A program made the translations under genes and the position numbers. Under the pieces are notes generated by a model. The model ran no database searches and had not been told where the DNA came from. It saw nothing but the letters and a program-made list of their open reading frames with translations. From Chitinophaga oryziterrae (lineage in GTDB: Bacteria > Bacteroidota > Bacteroidia > Chitinophagales > Chitinophagaceae): 64,000 nt of DNA. The stretch lies in NCBI RefSeq assembly GCF_009758125.1, contig NZ_WRXO01000002.1:124001-188000 (forward strand), in the 5' to 3' direction. Below, in pieces: positions 26,011 to 32,610 of this stretch; the stretch's first letter is position 1, and the number at the start of each line of letters is the position of its first letter.

Positions 26011-26059
26011 TCAGAACGATTTATTGTAGAAAGAAAACTTGGAAACTGATTTTGTTACG

Positions 26060-26500
26060 TTAAAAAAGTGTTCCGTCCTCCAATATCTGCCAGTTACCTT
26101 CTGCTATTTCTTCATCCAGTTCAAGGTGGTCCCAGCCACAATAGCCAATAAATATCTTTATGTCTTTTTCAGTAAGAATATTATTGTCAATATTTTTCAC
26201 AGCTGACTTAAAGTCTCCGCCCAAAAAAATATTATCAGTCACCGGCACACCTCCTTCTATTAAATCAGGCCGTTGATGTACGAAGTAAAGATGTTCCTGA
26301 TCTACAGGTCCTCCGAGATGTATAGGGAAAGGGATTATATTCTTAAATTCTTCCAGTTCATTTAATTTTCGGGGAAACTCTTTATTTATGATAAAACCCA
26401 TTGCACCTTTTTCATTATACTCTGTGATGAATATTACCGACTTTTCAAAAACGGTATCATCCAAAAGAGAGGTGCTTTTTATAAAAATGCCTGGTTTCAT
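26060..26500 (-). CDS. YqgE/AlgH family protein
   Basis: A 146-residue protein starting MKPGIFIKSTSLLDDTVFEKSV, the standard YqgE opening. GAMGFIINKEF, IHLGGPVDQEHLYFVH, NIFLGGDF and IFIGYCGWDHLELDEEIAEG-like blocks follow in order. It is shorter than the usual 180 or so residues and ends soon after NWQILEDGTLF, so the C-terminal helix may be lost. The molecular function of the family is not established. Confidence 0.87.
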   Translation of the reverse strand: MKPGIFIKSTSLLDDTVFEKSVIFITEYNEKGAMGFIINKEFPRKLNELEEFKNIIPFPIHLGGPVDQEHLYFVHQRPDLIEGGVPVTDNIFLGGDFKSAVKNIDNNILTEKDIKIFIGYCGWDHLELDEEIAEGNWQILEDGTLF

Positions 26501-26602
26501 ATGAGGTAAAGATAATTCAAGTTATCACTTCAAGAATGGTATTCATATTACTGCCTGCATGAGAACGCTCTGGTAGAATCAGTCGTAAAATGCTTAGTGA
26601 AT

Positions 26603-26830
26603 TTATCGATTATTATGGTACAATTTCAAAAATTCTTCCAGGGATTCTGCAACAGCTGGTTTTCCCAATGTTTCGATCATATCCACCGGAAGATGAGCTT
26701 CAACAGAAGGAGCGGCTGTTATCATATATTTACCATCAGCCTCAAAAAAAGCAAAGTTGCCCAATAACATTCAGCGATTACTTTCATCAAAGTGCAGATC
26801 AACATATGTTTTGTCTTTTGCTACAATGTA
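26603..26830 (-). pseudogene. Unidentified small gene remnant with in-frame stop
   Basis: On the minus strand a frame reads RYIVAKDKTYVDLHFDESNR, a TGA, then MLLGNFAFFEADGKYM and a helical tail SLEEFLKLYHNNR ending at 26603. The residue composition and the continuity across the stop look protein-like, but I do not recognise the family. The 55-residue piece after the TGA has its own ATG and could be translated. Confidence 0.35.
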
Positions 26831-26873
26831 ACGCCTGAAAATTGTTATTATATTCGCAGAAAAAGAATCAATT

Positions 26874-27290
26874 ATGGAATATGTAAAAGAATATACCGTA
26901 AAGCCGGAACATATAGACGTTCAGGGGATAATGGATGGTTTGTTTTACCCTTTTTACATGGAATATTGCAGACATGAATTTATAAAAGACGTGCTTGGAT
27001 TCAGTCTTGAGGAAGAAGCGGAAAAAGGAATAAATATGGTATTGTCTCAGTACACCATTAATTTCCTTCGTTCCTTAAAGAAGGATGATACATTCACCGT
27101 AACATGTGAATTGTTTGCTGATAAAAGCGATAAACCTCAGATACATTTTGAACAAAAAATAATTCTAAACAATAAGGTCGTTACTAAAGCAGTTTTTACC
27201 GGTACATGTGTACCTGCTACCGGTGGACGCCCATATCTTCCGGATTCAATTAAAGAAAAGTTGAAAGGGGCGCCAGTACTGGATAAATAA
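26874..27290 (+). CDS. Acyl-CoA thioesterase, hotdog fold (4HBT/YbgC type)
   Basis: A 138-residue single hotdog domain. The early 'HIDVQGIMDGLFYPFYMEYCRHEF' region is where YbgC-like enzymes carry D-x-x-G-I-x-x-N-x-x-Y. Here the catalytic Asp is represented by Asp15 or Asp21 and the usual Asn is replaced, so activity is uncertain. LSQYTINFLRSLKKDDTFTV is the central strand pair. It probably hydrolyses acyl-CoA thioesters; the substrate is unknown. A terminator follows at once. Confidence 0.8.
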   Translation: MEYVKEYTVKPEHIDVQGIMDGLFYPFYMEYCRHEFIKDVLGFSLEEEAEKGINMVLSQYTINFLRSLKKDDTFTVTCELFADKSDKPQIHFEQKIILNNKVVTKAVFTGTCVPATGGRPYLPDSIKEKLKGAPVLDK

Positions 27291-27300
27291 TCAAAACATA

Positions 27301-27338
27301 AAAAACGCCCATAGTAAAACACTATGGGCATTTTTTTA
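27301..27338 (+). terminator. Rho-independent terminator
   Basis: CGCCCATAGT / ACTATGGGCA stem with loop AAAAC, A-run before and T-run after, so it can serve both flanking convergent genes. Confidence 0.85.
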
Positions 27339-27359
27339 ACTGTGATGCAGAAAGGTCTG

Positions 27360-27854
27360 CTATTTTATGTCATGGAAGAAAGTAACATCTCCACTAGTAT
27401 ATACCTGTACTACCAGACGTCTATTATCCTTCTTCAGCTCAACAAAATAACTGTCGGCAGCATCTGTCTGAAGCCCGAATAATTGAATGTCTGTAGCGTT
27501 TAATTCATTATCGTCATATTTGACAACTGATTCCACATTGTAATTTTTATAGTCCTTTCTAATGCGTGTCTGCGCATTGGCGGGTAGGTCGGAAAACCTG
27601 GCAATGGACGTTGTTCCTACCAGTTGAGAATGGGTATCATAGAATGCGGTATAGCTTTTCCCATCTTCGATAAATGACACTTCATCAAAAAGAGAGGTTC
27701 TTCTCCATACGGCATTTGAAGTATGGTCAAAATCAGCAGCAAACTGTTCTTTGGAGAAACTGCTTACTCCTTTGTCTGTTGGTTTGTGACCTTTTGCTTC
27801 GGTAGTAACTATTGCCAGAAAAACGGCGGCTGTTGTTAATATGAAAGTTCTCAT
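27360..27854 (-). CDS. Secreted PepSY-like hypothetical protein
   Basis: A 164-residue protein with a signal peptide (MRTFILTTAAVFLAIVTTEA). The mature part has the alternating strands and 'YTAFYDTHSQLVGTTSIARFSDLP' turn common in periplasmic PepSY-like/BLIP-like proteins of Chitinophaga relatives: W/Y-rich, with ARFSDLPANAQTRIRKDY preceding a strand pair. Function unknown; these often accumulate as small exported paralogues. It is convergent with the thioesterase gene. Confidence 0.6.
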   Translation of the reverse strand: MRTFILTTAAVFLAIVTTEAKGHKPTDKGVSSFSKEQFAADFDHTSNAVWRRTSLFDEVSFIEDGKSYTAFYDTHSQLVGTTSIARFSDLPANAQTRIRKDYKNYNVESVVKYDDNELNATDIQLFGLQTDAADSYFVELKKDNRRLVVQVYTSGDVTFFHDIK

Positions 27855-27972
27855 TTGTTTTTAGTTTATGTAAGTATGACCGGTAGTTACCAGGTCATGT
27901 TTAATGGTTGTATAATATTTAACAGTTCTTAAATAAACACTGAAATCCTATATCCCTTCATCACTGAAAGTC

Positions 27973-28078
27973 CATTCCTTCGGCATTCTACCAGCATTCC
28001 TATATCATTTGGATATAGGAATGCCGGTAGAATGCTATAGGTATGCTATAGGTGTGCTAAAGGAATAATGAAGGAATG
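27973..28078. repeat. Nested inverted and tandem repeat block
   Basis: The core hairpin has 24-base arms at 27983-28006 and 28012-28035 that match at 23 positions around a 5-base loop. An outer pair CATTCCTTC (27973-27981) and GAAGGAATG (28070-28078) encloses it. Between them lie two exact tandem 11-mers ATGCTATAGGT (28032-28053) and a degenerate third. No T-run follows. The block sits in the divergent gap between a secreted protein gene and a transglutaminase gene. Confidence 0.7.
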
Positions 28079-28154
28079 AGCCACCAGAGAACTTTTAGCG
28101 AATCTCATAAAGATTGTTTTCACGGATTTCTCAGAAAAATGTATCTTAAACGAT

Positions 28155-28934
28155 ATGTTGTTAAATGTGTCCTGCTCACTTGAATTTTCTTCAGAAACCA
28201 CCGTACCAAGTATTTTCATGTTGCATCCTCAAAGCGGGAATGCACAATTTGTTGTAAGGAATGAATTGTTAACAACACCCTACACACCAGTAATTGAATT
28301 TCCAGATATATATCGCAATTTATGCCAGCGTATTATCATCCCTTCCGGTTCGTTCAAACTGGAAAGTCGTGCCCTGGTAGACTGCTCCGACACCGTTGAT
28401 GTAAATATGTACGCCTCCTGGATTCCCATGCCGGAGCTACCGGACCATGTACTGCAATTCCTTTTACCCAGCCGTTATTGTGAGTCAGATAAATTTGCTG
28501 ACCTCGCTATAAAACTCACGGAAGGATGTGCGCCGGGTTATCAGCAGGTAGATGCCATCTGCAAATGGATTAATGGAAGTATCCGTTATGAATATGGGAC
28601 TACAAACAGCTCCACCTCTGCCGCGGATGTATTGGCCACTAAAGTCGGCGTATGCCGGGATTTTACTCATTTAGGTATCACCTTATGCCGTAGCCTGGAT
28701 ATCCCTGCCCGTATGGTTGCCGGATACCTCTATGACCTTAAACCAATGGACTTGCACGCCTGGTTTGAAGCCTATGTAGGTGGAAGATGGTATTGTTTTG
28801 ATGCTACCCAGCGGGAGCCTAAAGGCGGAAGGATCGTATTAGCCTATGGAAGGGATGCCGCAGATGTGGCTTTTGTCAGCCATTTCGGTAATGCCGTACT
28901 TAAAGAAATGATTGTAAATGTTCAATTGTCTTAA
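28155..28934 (+). CDS. Transglutaminase-like cysteine protease family protein
   Basis: A 259-residue cytoplasmic protein (no signal peptide) with an N-terminal beta-rich region and a transglutaminase core. The catalytic triad is clear: Cys167 in GVCRDFTHL, His201 in MDLHAWFEAYV and Asp216 in CFDATQREP. This bacterial family resembles the circularly arranged 'transglutaminase-like enzymes, putative cysteine proteases'. The substrate is unknown. ATG at 28155 follows the repeat block by 76 bases. Confidence 0.88.
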   Translation: MLLNVSCSLEFSSETTVPSIFMLHPQSGNAQFVVRNELLTTPYTPVIEFPDIYRNLCQRIIIPSGSFKLESRALVDCSDTVDVNMYASWIPMPELPDHVLQFLLPSRYCESDKFADLAIKLTEGCAPGYQQVDAICKWINGSIRYEYGTTNSSTSAADVLATKVGVCRDFTHLGITLCRSLDIPARMVAGYLYDLKPMDLHAWFEAYVGGRWYCFDATQREPKGGRIVLAYGRDAADVAFVSHFGNAVLKEMIVNVQLS

Positions 28935-29005
28935 AATCAATTATTTACATAATTAAAGATAAGATATCCCTGATTTCAGCTATACCCCAGCCTGCTTTAA
29001 TCCTC

Positions 29006-29013
29006 TACTTTTG
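29006..29013 (+). promoter_or_regulatory. -7 box of the yiaA promoter
   Basis: TACTTTTG matches TAnnTTTG and lies 24 bases upstream of the ATG. The -33 element is not evident. Confidence 0.5.
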
Positions 29014-29037
29014 TCCTCGAATTAAGGAATACAGTAG

Positions 29038-29448
29038 ATGAAACAAAAACCGTCATTCGCATTTATCGCAACATCCTGGGTCGCATTGTTTATTGGGATA
29101 GCCGGTTATATTATCGGACTCTGGAATGCTCAGATGCAGCTGAATGAGAAGGGTTACTACTTCACAATACTGATGTATGGATTATTTGCAGGCGTCTCTG
29201 TACAGAAATGTGTGAGAGACAGGCTGGAAGGAATACCTGTTACTGATATCTATTACGGGATCAGTTGGGTGTCTACCATATTAACATTGGTACTGCTGGC
29301 AGTAGGATTGTGGAACGCTACATTATTACCAAGTGAAAAAGGTTTCTATGCATTTGCTTTCCTGTTAAGCATTTTTGGAGCCATCAGCGTACAGAAAAAT
29401 ACCCGCGACAGCCAGGCGGCGAAAGTTACGGACAATATAAATAATTGA
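29038..29448 (+). CDS. yiaA: YiaA/YiaB family inner-membrane protein
   Basis: A 136-residue membrane protein made of two similar halves. Each has two hydrophobic segments and the family motif: [16 protein letters not shown] with SVQKCVRD, then [16 protein letters not shown] with SVQKNTRD. Four transmembrane helices are expected. Function unknown. Confidence 0.88.
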   Translation: MKQKPSFAFIATSWVALFIGIAGYIIGLWNAQMQLNEKGYYFTILMYGLFAGVSVQKCVRDRLEGIPVTDIYYGISWVSTILTLVLLAVGLWNATLLPSEKGFYAFAFLLSIFGAISVQKNTRDSQAAKVTDNINN

Positions 29449-29552
29449 TCTCTAGTAGGTTGTTATGTTAGTAGTTGTTTTGTAGTCATCCGTTTTTTAG
29501 CCAGTAGTTCATCTGTAGTAGCGGGAAAATAGCAAGGGATATTCAGGGACGA

Positions 29553-29560
29553 TACTTTTG
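29553..29560 (+). promoter_or_regulatory. -7 box upstream of the DUF4870 gene
   Basis: TACTTTTG, 30 bases upstream of the ATG at 29591. No TTTG at the -33 distance. Confidence 0.45.
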
Positions 29561-29590
29561 CTGACATATTCTTAACACAAAAAAATATTC

Positions 29591-29923
29591 ATGAAGAACA
29601 AAACGTTGGCAATTGTAGCCTATATCACATTAATCGGCTGGGTAATAGCATACCTGCAGTACAAGAATCAGGAAGAGAAGAGCCCATTGGTTCGTTATCA
29701 TCTTACTCAGGCTCTGGGTATTTTCATTTTCGCTATTGCCTTGAATATTGTAATTACTATCATAGCCTCTATCATCCCCTCGCTAGGTAGTATTTTACTC
29801 ATAGCCGGCCTTCTTCCATTGATACTGCTGATTTTTGGTATTATCTCTGCTTCAAACGAAGCTTTGAGCCCCGTTCCTGGAATAGGAAAATTGTTTGAAA
29901 ATAAGTTCAGCTTTTTGAACTAG
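29591..29923 (+). CDS. DUF4870 small membrane protein
   Basis: A 110-residue protein with three hydrophobic segments. YITLIGWVIAYLQYKNQEEK is followed by SPLVRYHLTQALGIFIF, the 'xxHxxQAL' signature of the DUF4870/Tic20-like family, and PVPGIGKLFENKF at the end. An integral inner-membrane protein of unknown function. It has its own promoter element and a terminator. Confidence 0.85.
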   Translation: MKNKTLAIVAYITLIGWVIAYLQYKNQEEKSPLVRYHLTQALGIFIFAIALNIVITIIASIIPSLGSILLIAGLLPLILLIFGIISASNEALSPVPGIGKLFENKFSFLN

Positions 29924-29980
29924 ATCCCAACCGGTGCTGACCACACCGTTTTAATATAATTAAACCTGTCTTTATTGAAT

Positions 29981-30019
29981 GAGGCTATCTTCGAACCAGA
30001 GATAGCCTCTCTTGTTTTT
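29981..30019. terminator. Terminator between convergent genes
   Basis: GAGGCTATCT / AGATAGCCTC stem with a 9-base loop, then CTTGTTTTT. It ends one base before the stop of the minus-strand isoaspartyl peptidase gene. Confidence 0.75.
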
Positions 30020-30020
30020 A

Positions 30021-31352
30021 TCAGTCTTCCTTGTAAATATGGATCTCAATTTTTCCATCAGCAGTCACTGTACCCCGGTACATACCGTCCGTATTAAACG
30101 GTAAGGCGGCATTGCCGTCTTTATCCAGGGCTATCAGTCCTCCGTCTCCTCCCATAGCATCTACTTTGGCAATCACTGTTTTACCTGCTTCTTCTACAGA
30201 TAAACCCTTGTAGGCAATCAATGCTGAAAGGTCGTAAGCAACTACATTACGGATGTAGAATTCTCCCCAACCGGTGCAGGAAACAGCGACCGTTTTATTG
30301 TTGGCATAAGTACCGGCCCCAATAATAGGAGAATCGCCGATACGGCCGTATTTTTTATTAGTCATACCGCCGGTAGAAGTAGCGGCAGCCAGGTTCCCGG
30401 CTTTGTCAAGCGCAACAGCTCCTACTGTTCCGAATTTATTGTCGTGGTTTTCTATGCCTAATTTACCGGCGGGCTGGTAACTGTGGTCCAGTTTACTCTT
30501 CATGGAGTCTTCTTTTAATGCCTGTTGTAAACCGTCCCAACGTTCTTTAGTCCAGAAGTATTTAGGATCAACGATTTCGATACCTGCGTCTTTGGCAAAC
30601 TGTTCCGCACCCGGCCCTGTCATCATCACGTGTTCTGATTTCTCCATCACCGCCCTGGCAGCGCTGATAGGGTTCTTAATATTGGTAACACCGGCAACAG
30701 CTCCCGCCTCCAGCGTTTTCCCATTCATAATGGCGGCATCCATTTCATTCCGGCCATCGTGGGTAAATACAGCGCCTTTGCCCGCATTAAACAGGGGACA
30801 GTCTTCCAGTACACGAATGGTGGCTTCTACGGCATCTATGCTGCTCTTGCCTGCCTGAATAGCCTGGTAGCCAGTGGTTAATGCTTCTTTGAGGGCAGCC
30901 CTGTACGCGGCTTCTTTCTCCGGCGTCATATTCTTTTTAAGGATAGTACCCGCGCCTCCGTGGATGACCATCACGTATTTCTCCTTAGGTAACATATTGT
31001 CGCTTTTTACAAGTCGTCCGTTACCGACGTACCACCTATCATTATTGGCCATATTGCGGCTATCTATTTTCAACGTTTCTATCGAGTTGGATTTTCCCAG
31101 TTCATCAATATAACTGTTATATGCATCTGTACCGGTAGCCCGTAAAATCACCACGTCACCACCGCCACTTCTTTCCAGCATCCATTTAAAAGCATCATCC
31201 ACGCTGGTGCTTCCTCCCATCAGAACAAAACCTCCTTTTACAGGCGTCTGTATATCGGCAGTATCTCCTATAATGCCTGCAGAAGCCGGTCTCCTTTGTG
31301 CATGCAAACAGGAGCAAAGTAAAAGTAAGCAGGTAACAAATCTTATGATCAT
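30021..31352 (-). CDS. Secreted isoaspartyl peptidase/L-asparaginase with truncated cyanophycinase-like N-terminus
   Basis: A 443-residue protein with a signal peptide (MIIRFVTCLLLLCSCLHAQ). Residues about 38-100 match the start of cyanophycinase (peptidase S51): GGFVLMGGSTSVDDAFKWML, GGDVVILRATGTDAYNSYI, SIETLKIDSR. The part bearing the catalytic Ser is absent. From about residue 127 it is a full plant-type asparaginase (VMVIHGGAGTI, NAGKGAVF, Thr309 in the FGTVGAVALD autocleavage site, GRIGDSPIIGAGTYA). Cyanophycinase releases beta-Asp-Arg dipeptides and isoaspartyl peptidase splits them, so the two parts belong to one pathway. An internal deletion joining adjacent genes is the simplest origin. 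Confidence 0.88.
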   Translation of the reverse strand: MIIRFVTCLLLLCSCLHAQRRPASAGIIGDTADIQTPVKGGFVLMGGSTSVDDAFKWMLERSGGGDVVILRATGTDAYNSYIDELGKSNSIETLKIDSRNMANNDRWYVGNGRLVKSDNMLPKEKYVMVIHGGAGTILKKNMTPEKEAAYRAALKEALTTGYQAIQAGKSSIDAVEATIRVLEDCPLFNAGKGAVFTHDGRNEMDAAIMNGKTLEAGAVAGVTNIKNPISAARAVMEKSEHVMMTGPGAEQFAKDAGIEIVDPKYFWTKERWDGLQQALKEDSMKSKLDHSYQPAGKLGIENHDNKFGTVGAVALDKAGNLAAATSTGGMTNKKYGRIGDSPIIGAGTYANNKTVAVSCTGWGEFYIRNVVAYDLSALIAYKGLSVEEAGKTVIAKVDAMGGDGGLIALDKDGNAALPFNTDGMYRGTVTADGKIEIHIYKED

Positions 31353-31429
31353 ATAATTAGTAATTACTGTTTTGACTCATATTCTTATTTGCCAGGATTT
31401 CCGCATCCGCATTGTCTTGTTCTCAAATT

Positions 31430-31841
31430 GAAGGACGGGTTCGTAAGCCATTTAGCGGCAAATTAATAGAGAAACCGGTTACATTGGGTGATAAAATTCG
31501 TAATAAACGGCTTGAAGAAGGACTTTAGCAAAAAAGGGGAGCCCAATTTATTGGTATAACAGAAGAAACCGTTTTCTTATGGAAAAAAATGAATTGAGCC
31601 TCGCATGAAGTATTTTCCGAAAATTAGCGCTTTTTTGGAGTACTTTCCTTTTGAATTGGATACTAATAAACTTTTAGGAAAATTAAAGCAGTATCGTTTT
31701 ATTAACGGTCTTACTCAAAACGCTTGTACTCAAATTTTGGGTGTAGATGCAGGGGGGCTTAGTTGTTATAAGACAGGTTATATAACACCTCATGTCAAAA
31801 GCTTAAAAAGTTTTTTGGCGAAGAGGGAATACTTTAGCTAA
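31430..31841 (+). pseudogene. Broken double-HTH (XRE-like) regulator
   Basis: The frame TLGDKIRNKRLEEGL hits TAG at 31526, then continues QKRGAQFIGITEETVFLWKK. After a frame change near the seven-A run at 31582-31588 it reads IEPRMKYFPKISAFLEYFPF and a second HTH half, GLTQNACTQILGVDAGGLSC, to the stop at 31841. This matches a Bacteroidota family of tandem HTH proteins (first half, short linker, FLGYxPF, second half). Both a nonsense codon and a frameshift are present, so it is dead. Confidence 0.65.
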
Positions 31842-31858
31842 TTGAATCTTTCAAATAA

Positions 31859-31896
31859 GGATATTATAGTATGTCTACAGACATGCTATAATATCC
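31859..31896. repeat. 17-bp imperfect hairpin
   Basis: GGATATTATAGTATGTC / GACATGCTATAATATCC, one G-T pair, loop TACA. No T-run on the plus strand. It covers the stop codon of the small minus-strand ORF and separates it from the HTH pseudogene. Confidence 0.65.
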
Positions 31897-32064
31897 GAGT
31901 ATTTCCCGCTTGAATACCTTCCCTATTGTTTGAAACCCAGCTGGGATGGGGAGGGAGGAACGGCGCGGCATCATTTCCCCCCAGTTTTCAAACTCATTTG
32001 AATTATTTGATTCCGATAAGCCAGTAAGCTTTATAGTCTTGAATAATTTTAGCTCTTCTGACAT
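31864..32064 (-). CDS. Small ORF of unknown function downstream of the RHS locus
   Basis: A 66-residue frame starting MSEELKLFKTIKLTGLSE, with an open extension upstream. No family is recognised. Its place directly after the RHS toxin/immunity pair is where orphan immunity or toxin-tip cassettes often lie, but there is no sequence support for that here. Confidence 0.25.
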   Translation of the reverse strand: MSEELKLFKTIKLTGLSESNNSNEFENWGEMMPRRSSLPIPAGFQTIGKVFKREILGYYSMSVDIL

Positions 32065-32172
32065 ACTTCTATAAAAGCAGTGGCTGGAAACTGTAAGATC
32101 AAATAATAGCAATCACATATAAAAACATTGAAACCAGAATCTATTGGGAATGAGTACAGAAATCCATCTAAA

Positions 32173-32230
32173 TAAACCTAATAAAGAAAGAGGACGACTT
32201 TATGTCCGCCCTCTTTCTTTATTAGGTTTA
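32173..32230 (-). terminator. Perfect 21-bp hairpin, likely terminator of the RHS operon
   Basis: The arms (32173-32193 and 32210-32230) are exact reverse complements, with an inner GGAC / GTCC pair in the 16-base loop. On the minus strand the stem ends GGTTTATTTAG, which is T-rich. It lies 33 bases past the stop of the immunity gene. Confidence 0.7.
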
Positions 32231-32263
32231 ATATGTACAACCTGAATTGTCATTGTATCAAAA

Positions 32264-32608
32264 TTACAAAGGGTAGTCGCATTTCCATGGGTAGGTAAAC
32301 TTGCTAAGATCCATTCCTCTTTCGCTCAATGCGTTCCTAAGCTCTTCTTCATCCTTAAAATAGTAAATTCTTTCGTTAATGATATTCTTATCAGTATATT
32401 CATCACGAGTTTCTATTACTATTTTGTCAAATTCAAAGTCATACATTTTGTACAACCATTCAAAAGGCATGTGTTTAGAATTCTCGCTGCGTTTAGAAAT
32501 GGCAATCCATCTTCTATGTGTATTTATGGTCGACTGCAATTCCTGGGCAATAAGATCCCCATTTCTTATCAAACGCGTTCGAATGGGCAGTAAAAAATCT
32601 TTATCCAT
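32264..32608 (-). CDS. Candidate immunity protein for the RHS toxin
   Basis: A 114-residue soluble protein with no signal peptide and no recognised family. It starts MDKDFLLPIRTRLIRNG and is rich in charged residues, with ETRDEYTDKNIINERIYYFK in the middle. It begins two bases after the stop of the RHS toxin gene on the same strand, the position where cognate immunity genes sit in polymorphic-toxin loci. The immunity role rests on position only. Confidence 0.6.
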   Translation of the reverse strand: MDKDFLLPIRTRLIRNGDLIAQELQSTINTHRRWIAISKRSENSKHMPFEWLYKMYDFEFDKIVIETRDEYTDKNIINERIYYFKDEEELRNALSERGMDLSKFTYPWKCDYPL

Positions 32609-32610
32609 GG

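Noticed and set aside
12919..26060. Integrase or transposase in the tRNA-linked region
   Set aside because: I looked for tyrosine/serine recombinase and DDE transposase motifs in the open frames and found none.
26590..26838. Plus-strand 82-codon ORF before the thioesterase gene
   Set aside because: Its composition is unconvincing. The opposite strand reads more like a protein (see the minus-strand remnant), so the plus ORF looks like its shadow.
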